Origin: Clostridiales bacterium
Lineage (GTDB): Bacteria > Bacillota_A > Clostridia > Saccharofermentanales > Saccharofermentanaceae
Length of the DNA: 7,258 nucleotides
Direction of reading: 5' to 3'
Assembly (NCBI GenBank): GCA_017649745.1
Contig: JAGCGE010000242.1
Span: 1 to 7,258 of the forward strand
The notes below the pieces were generated by a model. The model had not been told where the DNA came from. It did not search any database and saw only the letters and a program-made list of their open reading frames with translations. Below, in pieces: positions 1 through 6,572 of the stretch (positions are counted from its first letter, which is position 1; the number at the start of each line of letters is the position of its first letter). The position numbers and the translations under genes are program-made.

Positions 1-615
1 AAAGGCGAGAACCTGATCGCTGTTAGACTTGAGGTAAATGATCAGAACGGCGGATTCCTAAAAGACCATCCGTATTATCTCAGGACAGGCGGTAAGAAGT
101 TCGATATCGAGGGAACATGGTATGAATCGATAGAGATCGAAACTGTAACTCCATGTCCAAGAGTAATAATGGGTCAGACGATACCGACAGCTCTTTATAC
201 AGCTTCGATAAAGCCGATCCTTAACCTTCAGTTAAAGGGTATGTGGTGGTATCAGGGAGAAAGTAATGCAGAGTTCCCTGATAACGAGAATATCAGACCG
301 GGAACTTTAGGACCTGATGTAAGAAGAAGCTATGATGTTCTATTCAAAGAGATGATAGGAAGGCTCAGATCCGACTTCGGTCAGAAGCTTCCGCTCGTTA
401 TCGTTCAAATGCCTGATTATGTTAATCCGGTAACAGGACTTGGCGAAGGCTGGTTAAAGATACAGGAAATGCAGAAGGCGGCTCCGTCCATGGTTCCTGA
501 TTGTAAGGTTGCACTTGCAAAAGATCTTGGTGAACCATATGATCTTCACCCTCAGCGTAAGAGTGAACTAGGTAAGAGGATGGCTAAGGAAGTCATAGAC
601 CTCATATATAATTGA
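1..615 (+). CDS. Sialate O-acetylesterase-type carbohydrate esterase (C-terminal part, 5' truncated by window)
   Basis: The frame is open from base 1 and ends at TGA 613-615, giving 204 residues; the N-terminal part with the nucleophile Ser block lies outside the window. Seen: an early stretch of the type KGEN-IAVR followed by GGF, typical of the beta-rich insert of this family; a PTALYTASIKPI segment (near residues 60-71); the hallmark WWYQGESN at residues 82-89; and a late D181-x-H183-P motif, which fits the catalytic Asp/His block of SGNH hydrolases. Known: this family (sialate O-acetylesterase, DUF303) removes O-acetyl groups from sugars, and in plant-degrading bacteria many members act on acetylated xylan or pectin. 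Inference: given the uronate genes nearby, acetylated plant oligosaccharides are a more likely substrate than sialic acid. Signal peptide and cell location cannot be judged. The family is fairly sure, the substrate is not. Confidence 0.88.
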   Translation, partial: KGENLIAVRLEVNDQNGGFLKDHPYYLRTGGKKFDIEGTWYESIEIETVTPCPRVIMGQTIPTALYTASIKPILNLQLKGMWWYQGESNAEFPDNENIRPGTLGPDVRRSYDVLFKEMIGRLRSDFGQKLPLVIVQMPDYVNPVTGLGEGWLKIQEMQKAAPSMVPDCKVALAKDLGEPYDLHPQRKSELGKRMAKEVIDLIYN

Positions 616-652
616 TAACTGTCATATAATCTGTATTTCGGGAATAACACTG

Positions 653-698
653 ACCCGATGACAATGGTGATATTCACTATTGTTGTCGGGTTCTTTTG
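653..698 (+). terminator. Rho-independent terminator of the esterase gene
   Basis: Bases 653-670 pair along 18 positions with 674-691 (three G-T wobbles, no mismatch) around a TAT loop, followed by TCTTTTG. It lies 37 bases after the esterase stop codon and before the transporter promoter, so it separates the two transcription units. Confidence 0.85.
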
Positions 699-740
699 TG
701 CACAATAGACAAAAACTGGGGTCGGATCATGTTTGATATA

Positions 741-769
741 TTGACATCTTACTAACTGAGTGCTAAATT
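741..769 (+). promoter_or_regulatory. Sigma-A-type promoter of the sugar transporter operon
   Basis: A consensus -35 TTGACA (741-746), a 17-base spacer and a -10 TAAATT (764-769) preceded by TG at 761-762 (extended -10). The predicted transcript start near 776 leaves a leader of about 67 bases before the first permease gene. No clear catabolite-repression (cre) site was seen here. Confidence 0.7.
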
Positions 770-783
770 CAAAGCGTCAACTA

Positions 784-813
784 GTATGCAAGTGTTCAAG
801 CACACAAACATAC
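784..813 (+). other. Interrupted dyad in the transporter operon leader
   Basis: GTATG (784-788) pairs with CATAC (809-813) and, after symmetric 3-base internal loops, GTGT (792-795) pairs with ACAC (802-805) around a 6-base centre. It lies between the predicted transcript start and the ribosome binding site, so it could be an operator half-site pair or a weak leader hairpin. It has no T-run. The arms are short and chance is possible. Confidence 0.3.
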
Positions 814-842
814 GAAGACGATTCTGAGGTGAGGTGCGCTAT

Positions 843-1790
843 ATGAGTCAATTGGAAGGGCAAGTAAGATCCGGCAGGAAACAAAGCAGAATGGGAAGGC
901 ATTTCGGCAGATATTGGCAGCTTTATCTGTTGGTCATCATTCCGATCATCTATTATCTAGTTTTCCGTTATGCTCCAATGTTTGGAAACGTTATTGCTTT
1001 CCGTAAGTATCATGCAGGAGGATCTATCTTTGGTGACAGATTCGTCGGTTTTAAATACTTCCAACAGTTTATGAGGGACAGGACTTTCTGGAGAGCTTTC
1101 AAGAATACTCTTACTCTTAATATCGGATACCTGCTCGTCAGATTCCCGCTCACATTGATCTTTGCTCTTCTCATAAACGAGATCAGAAACATCCATTGGA
1201 AGAAGTTTGTTCAGACGGTTTCTTATCTTCCGCACTTTATATCGATCGTTATCATGTGCGGTATGATCAAAGAACTTGTATCTACTTCAGGTCCTATCAA
1301 CAATTTCCTGGCTTCTATCGGTATCGAGAAGATCAGTTTTATATCAGAAGCAAAATGGTTCCCGACTATCTTTATCTCATCAGGTGTATGGCAGAGCATT
1401 GGTTGGGGAACGATCCTTTATCTTGCTGCAATGTCAAACATCAATCCTTCATTGTATGAAGCGGCTGCCGTTGACGGAGCAGGACATTTTAAGCGTGTAT
1501 GGCACGTTACTATTCCGTCTATCCTTCCTACGATCACTACACTTCTTATCCTTGATATCGGTGGACTTGTAGGATCAGGCGGAGCTTTCGAAAAGGTTTA
1601 TCTCCTCTACAATCCAATGATCTATGAGACGGCAGATATCGTATCGACATACGTATTCAGAATGGGTATCAGCGGAAAGAACTTCAGCTATGCGACTGCA
1701 GTTGGTCTTTTCGAAGGAGTAATAAATCTCGTGCTCCTAACTATAGCCAATTTCTCATCGAAAAAACTCACAGACAGTGGACTTTGGTAA
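843..1790 (+). CDS. lplB: ABC sugar transporter permease, LplB type (aldouronate/oligosaccharide importer)
   Basis: This is a 315-residue inner-membrane permease of the CUT1 sugar importer class. About six hydrophobic segments are visible (roughly residues 27-47, 90-112, 122-145, 174-198, 224-245, 282-303). The cytoplasmic EAA loop that docks the ATPase runs from E206-A207-A208 through D211-G212 to I224-P225 and L228-P229. The wording of the protein fits the LplB/YtcP-like permeases annotated as putative aldouronate transporters. Start choice: GTG at 834 is in frame but would have only 4 bases after GAGG 826-829; ATG 843 has a better-placed GAGGTG at 831-836 and is preferred. The stop is followed at once by the GGAGG of the next gene, so the two permeases are surely co-transcribed and likely form a heterodimer. 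No ATPase gene is present; such systems share an MsmX-type ATPase encoded elsewhere (known of the family). Confidence 0.9.
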   Translation: MSQLEGQVRSGRKQSRMGRHFGRYWQLYLLVIIPIIYYLVFRYAPMFGNVIAFRKYHAGGSIFGDRFVGFKYFQQFMRDRTFWRAFKNTLTLNIGYLLVRFPLTLIFALLINEIRNIHWKKFVQTVSYLPHFISIVIMCGMIKELVSTSGPINNFLASIGIEKISFISEAKWFPTIFISSGVWQSIGWGTILYLAAMSNINPSLYEAAAVDGAGHFKRVWHVTIPSILPTITTLLILDIGGLVGSGGAFEKVYLLYNPMIYETADIVSTYVFRMGISGKNFSYATAVGLFEGVINLVLLTIANFSSKKLTDSGLW

Positions 1791-1802
1791 GGAGGACCTC
1801 AC

Positions 1803-2690
1803 ATGGCAATCATTACAGCTAAGAAAAAGCCTATTAAGGTTAAAGAGAATCTGGGATATAAGGTATTCCTCGTATTCAACTTTCTCATTATGCTCTTTGT
1901 AGTTATCGTTACGTTATATCCGTTCCTATATCTTATCTCTCAGTCATTCTCTTCTGATCAGGCGATCATTAAAGGAGAAGTCGGACTTATTCCTGACGGT
2001 TTTCATATTGAAACATATAAATACGTTCTCAAAGGTGAGTTCTTGCACTACTACAAGAACACGATCATCTATACGTTAGTAGGTACTGTTTTATCACTTG
2101 CTTTCTCATCTATGCTTGCATATCCGATGTCTAAGCCTGAGATCAAGTTTAATAGATTCCTGACTCCATTTGTAATCTTTACGATGTACTTCGGCGGAAC
2201 TCTTATTTCCAACTACATCCTTATTGTTGGACTTAAACTTAAGAACACAGTTCCTGCATTCATCCTTCCAATGATGATCAGTACTTACTACGTCATCTTA
2301 ATGAAGTCGTTTTTCCAGAGCCTTCCTAAGGATCTGGAAGAAGCAGGTGAGATCGACGGCTTAAGTAAGTTCGGTGTATTCATTAGGATCGCACTTCCTC
2401 TTTCGAAGCCGATCATGGCAACCATGACACTTTTCTATTCGGTCATGTACTGGAATAAATGGTATAACGCTTTCTTGTACTTGAGCAAGAAGCAGTGGCC
2501 TGTAGCTTATTATCTCCAGACGATCATCAGAGGTGTTGGAGGTTCTGAAGGTGACAGTGATGCTACATCAGTATCAGCTAACATCAAGTCTTGTGCGATG
2601 GTGCTTACTGTTCTTCCTATCATATGTGTTTATCCGGTCATTCAGAAATATTACGTACAGGGCATGATGCTCGGCGGCGTTAAGGAATGA
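1803..2690 (+). CDS. lplC: ABC sugar transporter permease, LplC type
   Basis: This 295-residue second permease has hydrophobic segments near residues 20-46, 86-108, 120-143, 150-171, 202-218 and 262-282. Its EAA loop begins E180-A181-G182, continues D185-G186 and ends at L198-P199. Composition and length match the LplC/YtcP branch of CUT1 permeases (carbohydrate ABC transporter permease). GGAGG at 1791-1795, directly after the previous stop codon, lies 7 bases before the ATG; the 12-base gap shows tight translational coupling with lplB. Together with LplB it would form the membrane channel, fed by the lipoprotein encoded next. The exact sugar cannot be read from the permease; the uronate enzymes nearby suggest uronate-containing oligosaccharides (inference). 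Confidence 0.9.
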   Translation: MAIITAKKKPIKVKENLGYKVFLVFNFLIMLFVVIVTLYPFLYLISQSFSSDQAIIKGEVGLIPDGFHIETYKYVLKGEFLHYYKNTIIYTLVGTVLSLAFSSMLAYPMSKPEIKFNRFLTPFVIFTMYFGGTLISNYILIVGLKLKNTVPAFILPMMISTYYVILMKSFFQSLPKDLEEAGEIDGLSKFGVFIRIALPLSKPIMATMTLFYSVMYWNKWYNAFLYLSKKQWPVAYYLQTIIRGVGGSEGDSDATSVSANIKSCAMVLTVLPIICVYPVIQKYYVQGMMLGGVKE

Positions 2691-2711
2691 TATCGGGCAG
2701 TTAAATCGAAT

Positions 2712-2731
2712 GTAACCGGCAGACCCGGTAC
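2712..2731 (+). promoter_or_regulatory. Intercistronic hairpin upstream of the binding-protein gene
   Basis: GTAACCGG (2712-2719) pairs with CCGGTAC (2725-2731) around the loop CAGAC, with one bulged A. No T-run follows, so it is not a classic terminator. It sits in the 66-base gap between lplC and the solute-binding-protein gene, where such hairpins often protect a processed downstream transcript so that binding protein is made in excess over permease. That role is inferred. Confidence 0.45.
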
Positions 2732-2756
2732 AGAATATAAAAACTAGGAGGCTCTT

Positions 2757-4490
2757 ATGAAAAAGTTAAAGTTTGTTTGTTTACTCTTAACTGTTTCAAT
2801 GCTTGGTGCGAGCTTTGCAGCTTGTTCCACAACAGAAGAAGGTGAAGAAACTTCTGCAACTACTATTCCTTCGCAGATCGAGACTCAGGCATCTGAATCC
2901 GAAGAGGAACTTGATTATGTATATGGCGAACATTTCCATTCTGATGTTCCGGTAACTTATACAATGTTCTTCAGTGATGCGAGCTGGTATGCTATGCAGG
3001 ATTCTTGGCAGACAGAAGGTATCTTCAAGGATATCGAAGATCTTACTAATGTTCACCTTGATATCAGATCATACGATTCAAGTGACTACATGAACAACAT
3101 TACTCTCGATATCAATGCAGGTGATGCAGCGTACATCATCCCTAAGGTCTATGATGATTCCGGATTCGTTGACGGCGGTGCTATCGTACCTATTTCCAAG
3201 TACGTAGAGTATATGCCTAACTATGTTGACTTCTATAATAAGTACAACATGCAGGAAGATCTTCTTACGATCACAAGAAGCGACGGAAACTACTACAGAC
3301 TTCCAGGTATGTATGACTCTACAATGCCTGACTACTCACTTCTCATAAGAAAAGATCTTTTCGATAAGGCTGGAGTTGATATTACAGCTATCGAAAAAGA
3401 TTACACATGGGAAGACCTTTGCGATGCTTTGGTCAAGGTTAAGGCTCAGATGGTTAAGGATGGCCTTTGCAGTGAGTCAGATTACATCTGGTCAGATCTC
3501 TGGTGCGGTAACGAATCCGGACAGGGTAACGGTGGTAACCTCTTGAAGCTCATGGGTAACTCCTATGATGTAAATGCAGGTTGGGCTATCGGTGACGGTA
3601 TGCGTTATGATCAGACAAACGACAATTTCTATTTCTCACCAACAACAGAGAGATATAAGGAAATGCTCAAGGTAGCTAACAGGTTTGTTGAAGAAGGTAT
3701 CCTTGATCCTGAGACATTCACACAGGATGATGCAACAGCTACAAACAAGTTCTATAACGGACAGACAGCTATCATTTCTGTTAACAAGTCACAGTATGCT
3801 AACTTCGTTTCCAACCTCGATTCCAACCTCGGTTCAGGAAACTATGAAGTATATTATGCAGTTGCTCCACAGGGCGCTACAAACTACAGCCCAGCTGGTG
3901 CTGGTCGTCTCGAGTGCGGCGTTATGATCTCACAGAGAGCTCTCGACGAGCTTGGTAAGGACGGCTTCATCAAGATGCTCAGATTCGTTGACTGGCTCTG
4001 GTATTCAGAGGAAGCTTACAACCTCGTTAAGTGGGGTGTTGAGGGTAAGACATATCAGGTTAACGCTGATGGTTCCAAGTCCCTTATGCCGGGTATGTGC
4101 TGCTCCGGTCTCGGCTATGCTAATGACGAAGACGGCACAATGACAGATATCAGACTCCAGTGGGGTTATGCAGGCGGTAACTTCTGGTATGGTCACACAA
4201 TGGCTGAAGCATCTGACCACTTCGTTCCTGAAGTAGCTGCATTCGTTCAGCACGTTGGTGAATATCGTGACCCAGTGCCGCTTTCACCTGGACTTGCTCC
4301 TTCAGAGGATCAGACTGAGGAGATCAACCTTATCGCAACTCCATTGATCGATAATGTAAATACTTGGACATTGAGCTTTGTAACAGGTAAAGAAGACATC
4401 GACGCTAAGTGGGACGAGTATGTTGCTTCCTGCGAAGGACTTAATTCACAGGGACTCGTTGACCTCTATGCTGAAGTCTACGGAAAGTAA
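2757..4490 (+). CDS. lplA: Lipoprotein extracellular sugar-binding protein, LplA type
   Basis: A 577-residue solute-binding protein of the sugar ABC importer, anchored outside the membrane. Seen: a basic N-terminus (MKKLK), a hydrophobic core and a lipobox F20-A21-A22-C23, with Cys23 as the predicted lipidated residue. A Ser/Thr/Glu-rich, unstructured linker follows to about residue 52, then a long globular part rich in Trp, Tyr and Asp as expected for carbohydrate ligands. At over 550 residues it belongs to the large LplA/YtcQ-like subgroup, bigger than the usual 400-450 residues of CUT1 binding proteins. AGGAGG at 2746-2751 lies 5 bases before the ATG. It is last in the operon after both permeases and before a strong terminator. 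The ligand is inferred from context: aldouronates or other acidic plant oligosaccharides. It contains no enzyme motif that I can see. Confidence 0.9.
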   Translation: MKKLKFVCLLLTVSMLGASFAACSTTEEGEETSATTIPSQIETQASESEEELDYVYGEHFHSDVPVTYTMFFSDASWYAMQDSWQTEGIFKDIEDLTNVHLDIRSYDSSDYMNNITLDINAGDAAYIIPKVYDDSGFVDGGAIVPISKYVEYMPNYVDFYNKYNMQEDLLTITRSDGNYYRLPGMYDSTMPDYSLLIRKDLFDKAGVDITAIEKDYTWEDLCDALVKVKAQMVKDGLCSESDYIWSDLWCGNESGQGNGGNLLKLMGNSYDVNAGWAIGDGMRYDQTNDNFYFSPTTERYKEMLKVANRFVEEGILDPETFTQDDATATNKFYNGQTAIISVNKSQYANFVSNLDSNLGSGNYEVYYAVAPQGATNYSPAGAGRLECGVMISQRALDELGKDGFIKMLRFVDWLWYSEEAYNLVKWGVEGKTYQVNADGSKSLMPGMCCSGLGYANDEDGTMTDIRLQWGYAGGNFWYGHTMAEASDHFVPEVAAFVQHVGEYRDPVPLSPGLAPSEDQTEEINLIATPLIDNVNTWTLSFVTGKEDIDAKWDEYVASCEGLNSQGLVDLYAEVYGK

Positions 4491-4519
4491 ATCCTAACTG
4501 ATACACGACTATTGAAATT

Positions 4520-4550
4520 GCCCCTCGGATAATTCCGGGGGGCTTTTTCT
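4520..4550 (+). terminator. Rho-independent terminator of the transporter operon
   Basis: A 10-bp GC-rich stem (4520-4529 with 4534-4543, one T-G wobble) around the loop TAAT, followed by TTTTTCT. It starts 30 bases after the lplA stop codon. Very strong by inspection. Confidence 0.93.
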
Positions 4551-4560
4551 ATCGTTGGGG

Positions 4561-4600
4561 AAAAATAAAAGGACAGCTGTCAGACTGTCCTAATTTTTTA
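4561..4600 (-). terminator. Probable uxaC terminator (possibly bidirectional), now displaced by the element
   Basis: On the minus strand GGACAG (4590-4585) pairs with CTGTCC (4576-4571) around an 8-base loop, followed by TTTTATTTTT (4570-4561). An A/T tract on the other side (4591-4600) would let it work in both directions. If the 569-bp element and one ATTC copy are removed, the stem begins 8 bases after the uxaC stop codon, the normal place for that gene's terminator. Confidence 0.75.
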
Positions 4601-4603
4601 TTC

Positions 4604-4626
4604 AACTCCCTTTTTACAAAAGTGTT
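4604..4626 (+). repeat. Left terminal inverted repeat
   Basis: Starts AACTCCC, then five T, then ACAAAAGTGTT. It is the exact reverse complement of 5150-5172 and is preceded by ATTC. Confidence 0.9.
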
Positions 4627-4718
4627 CCCGGGGTGTTTTTCCGAAAAATACAGACACTCTGATTTTGGGGTACACGAAATATATCTGTTTCTTCGATAAC
4701 TGCGGCAAAGGTTTCATA

Positions 4719-4748
4719 CCGGGAACAAATTTTATTAAGTAGGGCAGA
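4719..4748 (-). repeat. Possible degenerate internal end repeat
   Basis: The reverse complement of 4719-4732 matches the left-end subterminal bases 4618-4631 at 12 of 14 positions (8 contiguous: GTTCCCGG), and a GGGCAGA at 4742-4748 falls where GGGAGTT would end a repeat. The outer part matches only loosely, so this may be chance. Confidence 0.3.
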
Positions 4749-4761
4749 AGATGAGGCTCTG

Positions 4762-5008
4762 TTATTTGTAAGCATATAATATGGCATCATCAGCCGTACT
4801 GATACCACCTGCATTCTCATAACATCTGCAAGCGGAAATATTGCTCTTATTCGTTATTAAAAACAATTTTCTGCAACCGATTTTTTTTGAATGGGCATTG
4901 ATATATTTCATCAATTCAGTACCATAACCTTTGTTCTGATATTTTTCCATCATCAACAAAATATTTCATTAACTTGATATCCTGCTGTTCTAATACTTTG
5001 TATTCCAT
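4762..5008 (-). pseudogene. GNAT-family N-acetyltransferase remnant, internally deleted and frameshifted
   Basis: The minus-strand ATG at 5008-5006, preceded by AGGGTG (5020-5015), begins a peptide MEYKVLEQQDIKLMKYFVDD that looks like the N-terminus of small GNAT acetyltransferases. That frame stops at 4916. A second frame, shifted by one base and open from about 4959 to the TAA at 4764-4762, encodes the C-terminal half: QNKGYG (the acetyl-CoA pyrophosphate loop, Q/R-x-x-G-x-G/A), then LFLITNKSNISACRCYENAGG and a final DDAILYAYK. The central part expected between FVDD and EKYQNKG, roughly 60-70 residues by comparison with about 150-residue relatives, is absent. The joint lies in the small repeat GATGATG. 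Clostridial relatives are often annotated as AAC(3)-I-like acetyltransferases, but no substrate can be claimed. It lies wholly inside the TIR-bounded element and is probably its passenger gene, no longer functional. Confidence 0.75.
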
Positions 5009-5029
5009 GACGGTCACCCTTAAAAATCT

Positions 5030-5054
5030 AACTCCCTTTTACAATTTTGTGTCC
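5030..5054 (+). repeat. Internal imperfect copy of the element end
   Basis: AACTCCC, four T, ACAA, then TTTTGTGTCCG closely resembles the left terminal repeat, in the same orientation, with one T missing and small changes after ACAA. It begins 22 bases upstream of the GNAT remnant's start codon. With the right end it would bound a 143-bp sub-unit. Confidence 0.65.
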
Positions 5055-5149
5055 GATGTAGAATTAGCTACGACAATTAAGTGAAATCTAAATATTTAGC
5101 AGCACCTTTGTAGCGCAGCGTTCTATATTTTGTATAGAAACTCATTAGA

Positions 5150-5172
5150 AACACTTTTGTAAAAAGGGAGTT
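5150..5172 (-). repeat. Right terminal inverted repeat
   Basis: Exact reverse complement of 4604-4626, followed by ATTC. Its last two bases are part of the uxaC stop codon (TAA on the minus strand, 5173-5171). Confidence 0.9.
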
Positions 5173-6556
5173 ATTCAAATAACTTTTTCGAATTGTTGTA
5201 ACAGATGTCTTCGATTATCTTTTTCAAGATGTCTTCATCGTAAGGGAAAAGATGCTGATCTATCTGCTCACTGATGAATGAACAAAGTATCCTTCTGAAG
5301 TATTCATGTCTTGTGTATGACAGGAAGCTTCGTGAGTCTGTGAGCATTCCGATAAAGCTTGGCAGATATCCCTGACACGAAAGTGATTTCATGTGATCGA
5401 GCATACCATTCATGTTATCGTTGAACCACCATGCTGCACCATGATATACATTCAGGAAACAACCGCATAAAGTATCGATCATCGTATTGTTGTTCGGATC
5501 GAGACTATAAAGGATCGTTCTAGGGAGCATATCCTCAGAAGTAAGTTCTGACAGGAACATGGAAAGCGGTGTAACAAAATCGATCGCGCCGCTTATGCTG
5601 TCACATCCGCAGTTGACTCCCATCGCTTTGAGATTTTTCTTATTAATGTCTCTTATGCATCCGAAATGAAGCTGCATAGTAAAGCCGAGCTGCGCATACT
5701 TTCTTGCACAATGGAGAAGTATGTAAGTCTTATACTTATCGATCTCAGATCTTGTAAGAGCACTTGTTTTTCTCTTCTCGAAAATGGATTCAATCTCGCT
5801 TTCGAGTGCTCTCTCGAAAACGAATCTTTCCATGCCGTGATCAGCGATCCTTGAACCCATTTCATGGAAGTATTCGATCCTCTGATCAATAACTAAGAGA
5901 AGATTATTTAATGTGTTGATAGTAGTTCCTGAAACTGACTCAAGTTTCTTGATGTAATCTTCAAACGAATCCTTTTCGATATCGAGTATAGGATCAGGTC
6001 TAAATGAAGGGAGGACCTGAGTCTTAAATGACTCATCATCCCTGATCATCTTATGCCATCTAAGATCATCGCAAGGATCGTCAGTTGTACAGATGATCTC
6101 TACACCTGATCTTTCGATAAGACCTCTTGCGCTGTACTTATACGGATCTTGTTCCATCATGGAGCAAGTCTTGTTCCAGATCTCTTCAGCGTTTTTGCTG
6201 TTAAGTGGTTCGCTGATACCAAAATACTTTTTAAGTTCCAGACAGTTCCAGTGATATAACGGACTTCCGATCGCTTTACCGACTGTGTCTGCCCATGCGA
6301 TGAACTTGGCTTTGGGATCACCGTTTCCTGTTATTAGATCCTCATCTATATTATTGGCTCTCATAAGACGCCATTTATAGTGATCACCGGATAACCAGAT
6401 CTCAGTTAAGTTCTTAAATGTCTTATTCTCTGCGATCTCTTTCGGATCGATGTGACAATGATAGTCAACGATAGGGAGATCTTTCGCATAATTCTCATAT
6501 AAGGAATATGCTATTTCAGATCTTAAAAGGAATATCTCATCTAAAAAAGTAGACAT
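5171..6556 (-). CDS. uxaC: Glucuronate isomerase (uronate isomerase)
   Basis: This 461-residue cytoplasmic enzyme of the amidohydrolase superfamily converts D-glucuronate to D-fructuronate and D-galacturonate to D-tagaturonate, the first step of uronate catabolism. Seen: metal-binding D31-Y-H33-C-H35; GDHYKWR at 57-63; TTDDP at 157-161; QLHFG at 295-299; and the nearly invariant C-terminal block GMLTDSRSFLSY plus TRHEYFRRIL (about 403-424). Length is close to the usual 465-470, and the ending ICYNNSKKLFE aligns with the natural end of the family, so the gene is complete. GGAGG (minus strand, 6567-6563) lies 6 bases before the ATG. It is divergent from eda and convergent with the transporter operon. 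The TIR element abuts its stop codon: the original TAA appears preserved, but the expected terminator is now about 570 bases away, so transcripts probably extend through the element. Confidence 0.95.
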   Translation of the reverse strand: MSTFLDEIFLLRSEIAYSLYENYAKDLPIVDYHCHIDPKEIAENKTFKNLTEIWLSGDHYKWRLMRANNIDEDLITGNGDPKAKFIAWADTVGKAIGSPLYHWNCLELKKYFGISEPLNSKNAEEIWNKTCSMMEQDPYKYSARGLIERSGVEIICTTDDPCDDLRWHKMIRDDESFKTQVLPSFRPDPILDIEKDSFEDYIKKLESVSGTTINTLNNLLLVIDQRIEYFHEMGSRIADHGMERFVFERALESEIESIFEKRKTSALTRSEIDKYKTYILLHCARKYAQLGFTMQLHFGCIRDINKKNLKAMGVNCGCDSISGAIDFVTPLSMFLSELTSEDMLPRTILYSLDPNNNTMIDTLCGCFLNVYHGAAWWFNDNMNGMLDHMKSLSCQGYLPSFIGMLTDSRSFLSYTRHEYFRRILCSFISEQIDQHLFPYDEDILKKIIEDICYNNSKKLFE

Positions 6557-6572
6557 ACAAATCCTCCCAAAC

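Larger units (their letters stand above)
4604..5172. mobile_element. 569-bp transposon-like unit with perfect 23-bp terminal inverted repeats (MITE or mobile insertion cassette)
   Basis: The two ends are exact reverse complements over 23 bases (4604-4626 and 5150-5172), starting AACTCCC and ending GTGTT. The element is flanked on both sides by ATTC (4600-4603, 5173-5176), which fits a 4-bp target-site duplication. Inside there is no transposase; the only recognisable coding remnant is a broken GNAT acetyltransferase on the minus strand. The right 140 bases are AT-rich and contain dyads: palindrome CTAAATATTTAG at 5088-5099 and TTCTATA/TATAGAA at 5121-5139. Known: non-autonomous elements with a passenger gene and no transposase are called mobile insertion cassettes or transporter ISs; they are moved in trans by a related IS. 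I cannot assign the IS family from these ends. The structure is clear; actual mobility is inferred. Confidence 0.75.

Noticed and set aside
696..705. Perfect 10-bp palindrome TTGTGCACAA
   Set aside because: It overlaps the T-tail of the esterase terminator and lies far upstream of the transporter -35; a palindrome this short is easily expected by chance.
834..836. GTG as start of the first permease
   Set aside because: Spacing from the upstream GAGG is only 4 bases; ATG at 843 is better placed relative to GAGGTG 831-836 and adds no loss of conserved sequence.
957..1235. Minus-strand open frames of up to 92 codons opposite the first permease gene
   Set aside because: They are shadows of the permease gene, without start signals or a recognisable family.
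3685..4253. Open frames of 60-80 codons in other frames inside the binding-protein gene
   Set aside because: They are shadows of a well-supported 577-residue lipoprotein; their composition is not protein-like.
4614..4820. 68-codon minus-strand open frame in the left arm of the element
   Set aside because: Its first part is the GNAT remnant read in another frame, its end is a stop created by the terminal repeat, it has no convincing ribosome binding site, and I recognise no family.
4604..5172. Assignment of the element to the IS256 family from its T-rich, ACA-containing ends
   Set aside because: The resemblance is superficial and the apparent 4-bp flank does not fit the 8-9-bp duplication of that family; left unassigned.
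5171..5176. Idea that the element truncated uxaC and supplied a new stop codon
   Set aside because: The reconstructed empty site also reads GAA-TAA, and the protein ends where the family normally ends.
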